Of a DNA stretch of 64,000 nucleotides, positions 56,471 to 64,000 are shown in pieces. Source of the stretch: GWE2-42-39 sp963662895 (GTDB lineage: Bacteria > Bacteroidota > Bacteroidia > Bacteroidales > Prolixibacteraceae); NCBI GenBank assembly GCA_963662895.1, contig OY759981.1:186001-250000 (forward strand). The letters run 5' to 3'. The notes under the pieces are model-generated. The model worked only from the letters and a program-made list of their open reading frames with translations, did not search any database and was not told where the DNA came from. Within the stretch, counting starts at the first letter, position 1. Every line of letters begins with the position of its first letter. Position numbers and translations under genes: made by a program.

Positions 56471-56483
56471 TAAAAAAACAACC

Positions 56484-56791
56484 ATGCGAAGCAATGACAT
56501 TATGCAATATACCAAAGCAATTCAAAATCTGAATACATTACAAATTAAAGAGACCCTTGAATTACTTATTATGGCTGGCCTGGTGATACCGGTTACCCAT
56601 ACCTCTGCAAAAACGGTATTCCGCTTGGTGCAGAAGTGAACCTTAAAAAAAGAAAGATGTTATTGCTGGATACAGGTTTATTTCAGCGGTTAATGCAACT
56701 GGATATTTCAGAATTACTTTTTGGCAATGAATTTAATTTGGTCAACAAGGGAGGAATAGCAGAACAATTCATTGGTTTTTGGAGATCATAA
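56484..56791 (+). pseudogene. DUF4143-type ATPase C-terminal fragment, copy 2
   Basis: It reads MRSNDIMQYTKAIQNLNTLQ, then KETLELLIMAGLVIPVTHTS, then shifts frame at an A run (56609-56613, two bases longer than in copy 1), and continues as in copy 1 to FIGFWRS. It lacks the ATPase domain. Downstream of GTTACCCATACC the two copies are nearly identical; upstream they differ more. Confidence 0.75.
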
Positions 56792-56842
56792 AGAATTCTT
56801 CGTGTTTTTGAAAAACGTAGCGGAGAGTGAGGGATTCGAACC
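56677..56842. repeat. right 165-bp direct repeat ending inside tRNA-Ser
   Basis: This is the partner of 50808-50973. Here the repeat runs into an intact tRNA gene, so this side is the regenerated target. Confidence 0.85.
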
Positions 56843-56909
56843 CCCGGACCCGCAAAAGCAGATCAACAGATTTCGAGTCTGCCCCGTTCGACCACTCCGG
56901 CAACTCTCC
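56821..56909 (-). tRNA. tRNA-Ser (anticodon CGA)
   Basis: The minus strand begins GGAGAGTTGCCGGAGTGG, has the anticodon loop CTCGAAA between GCAGA and TCTGT, a long variable arm, and GGTTCGAATCC in the T arm. The acceptor GGAGAGT pairs with ACTCTCC, and CCA is not encoded. The long variable arm and CGA anticodon identify serine. Its 3' end is duplicated at 50951-50973. Confidence 0.95.
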
Positions 56910-57140
56910 GTTTGAGGGGCGAAAAGTATAAAAATTTTCAATCTAAAAAAAAGAATAAATCAATTTAATTCAGGAACAGAACAGACAATATTCCTCCAAA
57001 AACACCAAACAAACACTGACAAAACCGGCATTGTCCTCACAATAAATACAGAAACGCTGCAATTCAGGCAGAATATTAACACTGCAATAGTTTGGCATAT
57101 TTTTTATTGATTTGTACCTGTATTTTTAAATTTTACAATT

Positions 57141-57917
57141 ATGAACCTGACAAAATCATCTAATCCTGTTTTCGGGAAACAGGTTTTCAGTCGATCATAT
57201 TCCGATAGCAATGAAGGTATAATGACCATCAACGGAACTGTAAACAAAACCGGGCTGATGCTGGCTATCGTTGTTTTTGCCGCCCTTTTTACCTGGAATA
57301 AATTTTTTGGGGCATATAATCCCAATATCCCGGGAGCCGCCTTTTCAACAGTACAAACCTGGATACTATTAGGAGGGATCGGCGGTTTTATTACGGCATT
57401 GGTTACAACTTTCAGACCACAAAGTGCAGCCATTTCTGCACCGATCTATGCTGTTTTCGAAGGGCTTTTCCTGGGAGGAATTTCGGCATTTTTTGAAGCT
57501 ATGTACCCTGGTCTGGTTATGCGTGCAGTCGCGCTTACTTTCGGGGTTTTCCTGATTATGCTCTTCCTTTTCCGCTCCGGAAAAATCAGGGCAACCGGTA
57601 AATTCAAAATGGGAATAATTGCTGCGACAGGCGGAATTGCCCTGGTTTATTTCGTAAGTTTTATCGCCGGCATGTTTGGCGCCAATCTTAATTTTTTATA
57701 CGGAAACGGAACCATCGGAATTGGGTTCAGCCTGGTTGTAGTTGTCATTGCAGCCCTCAACCTGATTCTCGATTTTGACATGATCGAACAAGGGGCACGC
57801 TACGGAGCACCTAAATTTATGGAATGGTACGGTGCTTTTGGCTTAATGGTCACCCTGGTTTGGCTGTACCTCGAAATCTTAAGGCTGCTGGCCAAATTTG
57901 CTTCAAGCAGGGAGTAG
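57141..57917 (+). CDS. Bax inhibitor-1/YccA family membrane protein
   Basis: This 258-residue protein has about seven membrane segments, with FRPQSAAISAPIYAVFEGLFLGGIS and a LILDFDMIEQGARYGAPKFMEWYGAFGL region that is diagnostic for this family. Bacterial members are proposed Ca2+/H+ leak channels or modulators of membrane proteolysis. The N-terminus up to 40 is polar. It is a single gene. Confidence 0.92.
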   Translation: MNLTKSSNPVFGKQVFSRSYSDSNEGIMTINGTVNKTGLMLAIVVFAALFTWNKFFGAYNPNIPGAAFSTVQTWILLGGIGGFITALVTTFRPQSAAISAPIYAVFEGLFLGGISAFFEAMYPGLVMRAVALTFGVFLIMLFLFRSGKIRATGKFKMGIIAATGGIALVYFVSFIAGMFGANLNFLYGNGTIGIGFSLVVVVIAALNLILDFDMIEQGARYGAPKFMEWYGAFGLMVTLVWLYLEILRLLAKFASSRE

Positions 57918-57992
57918 AATGATATTCGATATTTGACCCGACACTTGATTTATGATCGGGTTCGAGCCGTTACATATAAAGATAATATGCAG

Positions 57993-58012
57993 ATTCCTTT
58001 AGTGAAAGGAAT
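57993..58012. terminator. hairpin between convergent genes
   Basis: ATTCCTTT-AGTG-AAAGGAAT is a perfect 8-bp stem with a 4-nt loop, 10 bp after the mgtE stop on the other strand. No strong T run follows. Confidence 0.45.
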
Positions 58013-58021
58013 TGACATAAA

Positions 58022-59380
58022 TCAAAACCAATTATAGAACGAATGTGAGACCAGCATGTAGATGATCAGTCCAAGAATGTCGTTCATGGTGGTAATAAAC
58101 GGGCCTGTTGCCAAAGCCGGATCTATTTTAATTTTATTTAGAATCAGTGGGATCATGGTACCAAACATGGAAGCAAACAGGATAACTATAAAGAGCGAAA
58201 AACTCACCGACAGGGTCAGGTTCATGTTTTCATTCCTGAAAAAATTATAACTGAATATCAGCGATGAAAAGATAAACGCTGTAATCAGGGCAACCGACAA
58301 TTCTTTCAGCAATTTGCGGCTCATTGAGTCAAAATCGCGACTTCCCCCGGCAATACTCTGCACCACGATGGAGGATGACTGCACTCCTACGTTCCCTCCC
58401 ATTGCAGCAATCAGGGGAATAAAAAATGCGACCTCCGGTATTTTCTTCAGTGCTTCTTCGTGGGAACCCAGTACCAGCGCCCCGATGATTCCTCCCATCA
58501 GACCAACAAACAGCCAGGGGATACGGACCCTGGTAAGTTGCCAGACCCGGTCGCCTGCCTCCACATCGCCCGAGATACCCGATACCATCTGGTAGTCCTT
58601 TTCTGCTTCTTCGCGGATCACATCCACCACATCGTCGATGGTAATCCTTCCTTTTAACCGGCCAATAGGATCAACAACAGGAAGGGCCACCAGGTCATAT
58701 TTTTGCATGATCTGTGCCACTTCCTCCTGATCGGTATCTACCCGTACAAAATGTACTTCTTCGGTAACCAGTTTCTTTATAATCGTTTGAGTGGGTTGCA
58801 AGATCAGTTTTTTCAACGATAGTATTCCTTTCAGTTTATAATCGTCGTCAACCACGTACACGTAATAAATCTCGTCAATATCTTCAGCCTGCTTACTGAT
58901 TTCTTTCAGGCAGGTTTGTACGGTCCAGTTTTCGTTTACCACAACCATCTCTTTGGCCATGATACCCCCAGCCGTATCTTCATCGTAAACCAACAGGTCG
59001 GCAATATCGCTGGCCTGTTCCTTATCTTTTATTTCCTGAAGAACGGCCTCCTGCAAATCTTCCTCCATATCGGCAATCACGTCGGCAGCATCGTCCGATT
59101 CCATGTGTTCAATAAAACGGGACGCGATAATCTCCGGGGGTAACGCCTTCAGGAACCGTTTCCTGTCGTCTTCCGGGATTTCAACCAATACATCCGAAGC
59201 CTTTTCTTCGTCGAGCAACATATAGAGATACTTCGCCTCCTCCATATTCAGTTCTTCCATAATCTCAGCAATATCTGCCGCGTGAAGGTCATCGATCATC
59301 TCCATAACATCCCGGTCGGCTTTTGCTTCAATGAGGTCAATCAACTGGGCGATAAATTCCCTGGTAATTTCGGATTTCAT
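58022..59380 (-). CDS. mgtE: magnesium transporter MgtE
   Basis: This 452-residue Mg2+ channel has the N domain (about 1-125; helical repeats such as ADIAEIMEELNMEEAKYLYMLL), two CBS domains (about 130-255; YYVYVVDDDYKLKGILSLKKL, VDPIGRLKGRITIDDVVDVI), a plug helix and five membrane helices with IPLIAAMGGNVGVQSSS. The MGGNVG segment belongs to the ion pore. Its start codon overlaps the rsmA stop (ATGA), so the two are translationally coupled. Confidence 0.95.
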   Translation of the reverse strand: MKSEITREFIAQLIDLIEAKADRDVMEMIDDLHAADIAEIMEELNMEEAKYLYMLLDEEKASDVLVEIPEDDRKRFLKALPPEIIASRFIEHMESDDAADVIADMEEDLQEAVLQEIKDKEQASDIADLLVYDEDTAGGIMAKEMVVVNENWTVQTCLKEISKQAEDIDEIYYVYVVDDDYKLKGILSLKKLILQPTQTIIKKLVTEEVHFVRVDTDQEEVAQIMQKYDLVALPVVDPIGRLKGRITIDDVVDVIREEAEKDYQMVSGISGDVEAGDRVWQLTRVRIPWLFVGLMGGIIGALVLGSHEEALKKIPEVAFFIPLIAAMGGNVGVQSSSIVVQSIAGGSRDFDSMSRKLLKELSVALITAFIFSSLIFSYNFFRNENMNLTLSVSFSLFIVILFASMFGTMIPLILNKIKIDPALATGPFITTMNDILGLIIYMLVSHSFYNWF

Positions 59381-60165
59381 AGTTGAATGTTTTTTGATTG
59401 TTCACTAATCAGTCGGGTTAATATCTCAAACCCGGACACGCTTAATTGCTCCGGACGTTTGCCCATCAGTTCACTGTTCTTCAGGTTCTCATGAGTGATC
59501 AGCATTTTCAGCGAATTGCGCATCGTTTTCCGCCGCTGGTTAAATGCCATTTTTACTACCCGGGAAAAAAGTTTTTCATCACAATCAAGGTTTTCCCGGT
59601 CGTTCCTCTTCAAACGGACTACTGCCGATTTTACTTTGGGAGGTGGAATGAAAACATGTTCACTCACTGTAAAAAGGTATTCAATATGGTAAAAAGCCTG
59701 GAGCAAAACACTCAGTATCCCGTAGGTTTTTGAGCCGGGAGGGGCTGCAATACGTTCGGCTACCTCTTTCTGTACCATGCCCACCACCTCCGGGATTTGT
59801 TCACGGTTTTCAAGTACTTTAAAAAATATTTGTGATGAAATATTGTATGGAAAATTGCCAATCACAGAAAACGGCCCGGAGAAGTAATCCTGAAGGTTCA
59901 GCTTTAAAAAATCACCGGGGATGATGCGGTCTTGCAGTTGCGAAAAATTATCTTTCAGGTATTCTACCGATTCGGAGTCAATCTCAACCACATATGTCTG
60001 ATAGCTTTTTTCAAGAAGAAATTGGGTCAGTACGCCCATTCCCGGTCCTACTTCCAATACCTTCCCGGTCTGGCTGGACTGCAGGCTTTCAACAATTTTC
60101 GAAGCAATGTTCTTGTCCTTCAAAAAGTGCTGACCAAGATTCTTTTTTGCCCTTACAATGGTCAT
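59377..60165 (-). CDS. rsmA: 16S rRNA dimethyladenosine transferase RsmA (KsgA)
   Basis: This 262-residue methyltransferase modifies the two adenines near the 3' end of 16S rRNA. The SAM-binding motif is LEVGPGMGVLT, the catalytic segment is IGNFPYNISSQIFF (NFPY), and FIPPPKVKSAVVRLKR and FNQRRKTMRNSLK follow. Length is normal. The pairing with mgtE is common in Bacteroidota. Confidence 0.97.
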   Translation of the reverse strand: MTIVRAKKNLGQHFLKDKNIASKIVESLQSSQTGKVLEVGPGMGVLTQFLLEKSYQTYVVEIDSESVEYLKDNFSQLQDRIIPGDFLKLNLQDYFSGPFSVIGNFPYNISSQIFFKVLENREQIPEVVGMVQKEVAERIAAPPGSKTYGILSVLLQAFYHIEYLFTVSEHVFIPPPKVKSAVVRLKRNDRENLDCDEKLFSRVVKMAFNQRRKTMRNSLKMLITHENLKNSELMGKRPEQLSVSGFEILTRLISEQSKNIQL

Positions 60166-60272
60166 TACTTTCGCTATCGTTCATTTTTATTTATGTAAAA
60201 AGTTATTGAAATGCCTCCTGATTTAAAACAAATATTTATTTTTGTCTGCAATGCAAAACCGTCTACGGCCTG

Positions 60273-60280
60273 CAAAGATA
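60273..60280 (-). promoter_or_regulatory. -7 box of rsmA-mgtE
   Basis: TATCTTTG (60280-60273) fits TAnnTTTG, 107 nt before the rsmA start. No good -33 is seen. Confidence 0.35.
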
Positions 60281-60351
60281 AAAAAGAATAGAGATTGCCT
60301 TATTATTACGCATTTAAAAATAACGCATTTTCATCAATAAACAAGTAGGTT

Positions 60352-61338
60352 TTGAAACAGATAATATTTAAAGTACTCAAGTTTTTTACCTTCCTTGCTA
60401 TTGGTATCCTAATTTTCTGGTTGGTATACAAAGACCAGAATATAAACCGCATAAAAAATATTCTAAGGAATGATGTAAACTACTGGTGGATTGTTGTTTC
60501 ATTGGTATTGGGATTACTTAGCCACCTCAGCCGTACCCTGCGCTGGAACCTGATGATTGAACCGCTGGGGAAAAAGCCCCGTACGCTGAATACTTTTTTA
60601 GCAGTAATGGTCGGTTACCTGATGAACCTTGTTATTCCCCGCATGGGCGAAATTTCGAGATGCGGCGTATTGGCCCGTTACGAAAAGATATCTTTCTCCA
60701 AGCTGGTAGGAACTGTAGTGACCGAACGCCTGGTCGATATGATCATGCTCCTTTTATTACTCCTCACTGTAATTCTCACCCAGTTTGGTAAAGTCCTCCG
60801 GTTTTTGAAAAATAATCCGGAGGTTAATGATAATATGGCAGGTATTATTTCTTCGCCTTACTTAATCGCAGGGATCATTTTAATTGTGCTGATTATTTGG
60901 GTTTGCCGGAGCAGGATAAAAGGAACCAGGCTTTTTAAAAAACTGGCTGAGTTTATGAAGCAATTTTCGGAAGGCCTCAAATCAGTAAAAAACATGAAAA
61001 ACAAGAGGGCTTTTATTGGCCACTCCATATTCATATGGCTGATGTATTATCTGATGCTTTACGTGGTTTTCTTTTCATTCGATTTTACCTCTCACTTGTC
61101 GGCCATTGCCGGGCTTACCACCTTTGTACTGGCCAGTTTCGGAATGGTGGCCCCGGTACAGGGGGGGATCGGTGCATGGCATTTCATGACCATTGAGTCG
61201 CTGGCTTTGTATGGTATTGCCAAGTCGGATGGTACTGTATTCGCACTGCTTGCACACAGCAGTATGACCGGCATGCTTATCATCCTGGGATTGCTTGCTC
61301 TGATGGTTCTACCGTTTATCAACCGTCGCACCGAATAA
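60352..61338 (+). CDS. lysylphosphatidylglycerol synthase/flippase-type membrane protein (UPF0104)
   Basis: This 328-residue protein has about eight membrane helices and the family signatures LSHLSRTLRWNLMIEPLG, VGYLMNLVIPRMGEISRCGVLARYE, and the VQGGIGAWHFM segment. Members move or handle lipid-linked molecules. The start is a TTG, because the codon two upstream is TAG and no ATG is close. It is followed by the permease gene 25 bp later. Confidence 0.88.
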   Translation: MKQIIFKVLKFFTFLAIGILIFWLVYKDQNINRIKNILRNDVNYWWIVVSLVLGLLSHLSRTLRWNLMIEPLGKKPRTLNTFLAVMVGYLMNLVIPRMGEISRCGVLARYEKISFSKLVGTVVTERLVDMIMLLLLLLTVILTQFGKVLRFLKNNPEVNDNMAGIISSPYLIAGIILIVLIIWVCRSRIKGTRLFKKLAEFMKQFSEGLKSVKNMKNKRAFIGHSIFIWLMYYLMLYVVFFSFDFTSHLSAIAGLTTFVLASFGMVAPVQGGIGAWHFMTIESLALYGIAKSDGTVFALLAHSSMTGMLIILGLLALMVLPFINRRTE

Positions 61339-61363
61339 TTTTTGTCCGTTAACAACCAAGCAT

Positions 61364-62617
61364 GTGAATACTGAACTTTTTATAGCCAAACGTATTTTTT
61401 CATCCGGTGAGAAATCACGTCATCTCTCGCAAAGAATAATAAACCTCGCGTTGCTGGGCATCGCGTTGGGACTGACCGTGATGATCCTTTCGGTAGCCAT
61501 CGTCACCGGCTTTAAAAAGGAAATTACCAACAAGGTGGTAGGCTTTGGCTCTCATTTGCAGATTGTAAATTTCGACACAAACCAGTCGTATGCTACCGAG
61601 CCAATCAGCGAAAACCAACCATTTCTCGACGAACTGAGACAAATGGAAGGGATCAGGCATGTACAGGTATTTGCGACCAAACCCGGACTGATAAAAACCG
61701 ACGACGAAGTACTGGCCGTCAACCTGAAAGGTGTTTCCTCTGATTTCGACTGGGGGTTTTTCAAACAAAATCTACTCGAAGGTGAAATTTTCAATGTCAG
61801 CGACCCGGTTGCTTCCAACAGCATCTGGATTTCGCAACAGGTTGCTTCCATGCTCCGGCTGAAACAGGGAGACAAAGTACGGATGTTTTTTATCAATGAA
61901 AAAGAACGCATCCCCCGTAACCGGGTTTTTACCGTGTCGGGAATATTCCGTACCGGCCTCGAAGAATTCGACAGGATGTTTGCCCTGGTCGACATAAGAC
62001 ATGTACAACGGCTTAATAACTGGGAAACAGATGAGGTCAGTGGGTTTGAAATCATGCTCGACGATATTTCGACCATCGATCTGCACGAGATGCTGGTTCG
62101 CGATCTGGTCATCAACCACATGGAAGAAAATGCCCCGGTACTGAAAGTCGTAAACATTATTGCCAAGTTCCCCCAAATATTCGACTGGCTACAATTGCTC
62201 GACATGAACGTGTGGGTTATCCTGGCTCTGATGGTGGTAGTTGCCGGTTTTAATATGGTCTCGGGACTACTGGTGATCATTCTTGAACGGACCCGTATGA
62301 TCGGTATCCTGAAGTCGCTGGGGCACCCCGACTGGAATATCCGCAAAGTCTTCTTATACTTTTCAGCCATGCTGATTTCACGGGCTTTGATTTGGGGAAA
62401 CCTGCTGGGAATAACCATTTGTTTTCTACAGAAATATTTTCACATTCTCAAACTTGACCCTACCTCGTATTATGTAGCGTACGTACCGATAAACTTTTCG
62501 TTGTTCCATTTATTCCTGCTAAATACCGGAACGATTGTGGTAACCATTTTAATGTTGATTATCCCGACATGGTTCGTGTCCCGAATTTCACCGGAAAAAA
62601 CCATCAGGTTCGATTAA
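61364..62617 (+). CDS. FtsX/LolC-type ABC transporter permease
   Basis: This 417-residue protein has one N-terminal helix (IALGLTVMILSVAIVTGFKKEI), a large periplasmic MacB-like domain (about 45-265), and three C-terminal helices with the FtsX pattern (ILALMVVVAGFNMVSGLLVII). ERTRMIGILKSLGHPDWNIRKVF fits the ATPase-contact region. It probably drives lipoprotein release, but the ATPase is not in this window. The start codon is GTG. Confidence 0.9.
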   Translation: MNTELFIAKRIFSSGEKSRHLSQRIINLALLGIALGLTVMILSVAIVTGFKKEITNKVVGFGSHLQIVNFDTNQSYATEPISENQPFLDELRQMEGIRHVQVFATKPGLIKTDDEVLAVNLKGVSSDFDWGFFKQNLLEGEIFNVSDPVASNSIWISQQVASMLRLKQGDKVRMFFINEKERIPRNRVFTVSGIFRTGLEEFDRMFALVDIRHVQRLNNWETDEVSGFEIMLDDISTIDLHEMLVRDLVINHMEENAPVLKVVNIIAKFPQIFDWLQLLDMNVWVILALMVVVAGFNMVSGLLVIILERTRMIGILKSLGHPDWNIRKVFLYFSAMLISRALIWGNLLGITICFLQKYFHILKLDPTSYYVAYVPINFSLFHLFLLNTGTIVVTILMLIIPTWFVSRISPEKTIRFD

Positions 62618-62674
62618 CTAACCAGAATTATTACATTTGTCCCGAAGTTTTTGACTTAACTATATTTTGCAGAA

Positions 62675-63028
62675 ATGTTTTTAACTGGTATTTCAGGTCC
62701 TTTTATATCCATCTTTCTGGCATTGGTATTGCCTTGGCTGGTTGTTATATTTGGTGAAAGTACCGGACTACAAATTACATCTGAGTCAAGAAATGTAATC
62801 CTGTGTACAGAAGATCAATCGGGAAGTGAAAATCTTCAATCCACATATACAAAAACAAACAGGGAAAAGGTTGACAAACAAATTTCGTCTTTCCTGCAGC
62901 CTGAAGATATTCTTGCATTTATTACGGGAAATCCGGGTTACGGACACCCGGCCAACCATACAATATACTACCTCAGAGGAATTGATAATACAGAAAGCCG
63001 TGGCCCTCCTCAAATGTTTACAATCTGA
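62675..63028 (+). CDS. small membrane-anchored protein before TonB receptor, unknown
   Basis: This 117-residue frame has one N-terminal hydrophobic helix (ISIFLALVLPWLVVIFGEST) and a polar C-terminal part ending RGPPQMFTI. No family was recognised. It lies 100 bp before the TonB-dependent receptor, same strand. A real gene is likely but not certain. Confidence 0.45.
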   Translation: MFLTGISGPFISIFLALVLPWLVVIFGESTGLQITSESRNVILCTEDQSGSENLQSTYTKTNREKVDKQISSFLQPEDILAFITGNPGYGHPANHTIYYLRGIDNTESRGPPQMFTI

Positions 63029-63128
63029 CAGTACCGGGGAAAAAAATAATTTGCTATAAATAAGCAATTCCCTTTACCGGTCAACCTTTATTCAATAAAA
63101 AACTGATTGTAAACAAAAAATATGAACC

Positions 63129-64000
63129 ATGACATTTTTAAAAAAGGCAATCCTTATTGCTCTTTCTTTTTTATTTGCTTTTAGCCCGAAAGCACAATAC
63201 TCTGTTTCGGGGAAAATTATCGATGCCGGGAACAATGCCCCCCTGGCCGGCGCCAATGTATATTTTGCAGGGACAGCATTGGGGGTCGCTACCGATAGTA
63301 ACGGAAAATTCAGAATAAACGGAATTTCAGACGGAACTTTTACCATCCGTGCCAGCTTTTTTGGTTTCGAAACGCTGGAGCAGACGCTTGATATTTCCGG
63401 GGACATAACTGGTTTTACAGGGAAACTGAAGCCAACCAGCATTGACCTGAATGCCATTGTAGTAACCGGCACCCGAACCGAAAGGACACTGAAAAACTCG
63501 CCTGTACTGACCCAATTGATCAGCAAAAATACACTTGAAGCGCAGGCTGTGACCTATCTGCCTCAGGTACTTGCCCAAACCGATGCATCGTTCGAGATGT
63601 ATAAGGATAATACGGTAAACTCGTTCAGTCTTGATGGTTTGGGCGCCGAATATGTCCTGTTCCTGATTGACGGAGAGCGTATCGCCGGCGAAACCAAAGG
63701 GGCCGTTGACCTTTCCCGTGTCAACCCGGCCAGCATCGAACGTGTGGAGATGATCAGGGGAGCTGCCTCAACACTTTATGGCAGTAACGCTATTGGAGGG
63801 GTAGTAAATGTGATCACCAAATCGGTTTCACAACCGGTTGAACTACGTGCCGGGATAAAGACTTCACTGTTTACCGACCCGGCAGAAGACAAAGACCGGT
63901 CTGACGAATATTATTTTGCCAATATAAACCTTTCGGGTAGTAAATTATCATCATTTACCGACTTTAAATGGAACAACTATGCACCTTACGATTTAAGCGG
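63129..64000 (+). CDS. TonB-dependent receptor, 5' part
   Basis: ATG at 63129 opens a frame that continues past the window. A signal peptide (LSFLFAFSPKAQ) is followed by a carboxypeptidase-regulatory-like domain (about 22-100; SVSGKIIDAGNNAPLAGANV) and the plug (IVVTGTRTERTLKNSPV, IERVEMIRGAASTLYGSNAI). The beginning of the barrel follows. The GTRTERTLKNSPV TonB-region pattern and the form fit a siderophore or cobalamin/heme-type importer better than a SusC protein. About 290 codons are visible. Confidence 0.93.
   Translation, partial: MTFLKKAILIALSFLFAFSPKAQYSVSGKIIDAGNNAPLAGANVYFAGTALGVATDSNGKFRINGISDGTFTIRASFFGFETLEQTLDISGDITGFTGKLKPTSIDLNAIVVTGTRTERTLKNSPVLTQLISKNTLEAQAVTYLPQVLAQTDASFEMYKDNTVNSFSLDGLGAEYVLFLIDGERIAGETKGAVDLSRVNPASIERVEMIRGAASTLYGSNAIGGVVNVITKSVSQPVELRAGIKTSLFTDPAEDKDRSDEYYFANINLSGSKLSSFTDFKWNNYAPYDLS

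Noticed and set aside
61552..62418. 288-codon minus-strand frame
   Set aside because: It is fully antisense to the FtsX/LolC-type permease, which has clear homology; composition is Ser/Arg/Thr-rich shadow.

Overview
This window comes from a Bacteroidota chromosome, probably a Bacteroidales/Marinilabiliales-type polysaccharide degrader. The support is a partial 16S rRNA gene, a SusC/SusD pair, type IX secretion (T9SS) proteins, promoters of the Bacteroidota form TTTG-N19/20-TAnnTTTG, many lipoproteins, and a Na+-pumping decarboxylase operon. The order-level placement is inference.

Layout. 1-1180 is the 5' part of a 16S rRNA gene on the minus strand, with two tandem consensus promoters upstream. 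2187-6476 is a susC/susD-like pair behind a palindromic operator. 6552-9107 encodes a secreted protein joining a decayed GH3-like region to a serine beta-lactamase-type hydrolase. 9196-12847 is an etfB-etfA-acyl-CoA dehydrogenase operon (minus). 13408-16942 holds an arabinoside-degrading pair, GH127 and GH51. 17302-27030 is a four-gene T9SS surface module: a 1924-residue adhesin, a 339-residue partner, a Ca-binding-repeat protein with a type B sorting domain, and PorP/SprF.

Middle. 27325-28760 is a complete ISL3/ISAon1-like insertion sequence with 8-bp target duplications. It is followed by decayed DNA: an ISAs1 fragment, a GNAT/YoaP gene, and a HicB antitoxin whose hicA is reduced to 15 codons. 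31887-33257 is a GH27 enzyme; 33541-37005 is oadG-oadA-oadB (minus); 37244-38575 is a Tat-exported Gfo/Idh/MocA oxidoreductase. 38625-39228 is repeat DNA plus an ECF sigma remnant. An AlkD-like repair protein, a Crp/Fnr regulator, a bactofilin, an RND efflux operon and an alkaline phosphatase follow.

Right part. 49815-56909 is an accretion zone at tRNA-Ser(CGA). It has duplicated tRNA 3' ends, two DUF4143-type pseudogene fragments, an 823-bp non-autonomous element with the termini of the ISL3-like IS, and a three-gene AbiEi-like/AbiEii-like/metallophosphoesterase operon split by an IS66-family element that itself carries a nested IS982-like element. The end is core genome: Bax inhibitor-1 family, mgtE, rsmA, a flippase-like protein, an FtsX/LolC-type permease, and the start of a TonB-dependent receptor running off the window.

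Most notable: the IS-disrupted AbiEi/AbiEii/phosphoesterase operon with its nested-palindrome operator; two arrays of exactly 23-bp-spaced small hairpins, each beside a 128-bp palindromic element; the non-autonomous relative of the ISL3-like IS, with termini and target duplications visible for both; and the T9SS adhesin module whose largest protein lacks a sorting domain.
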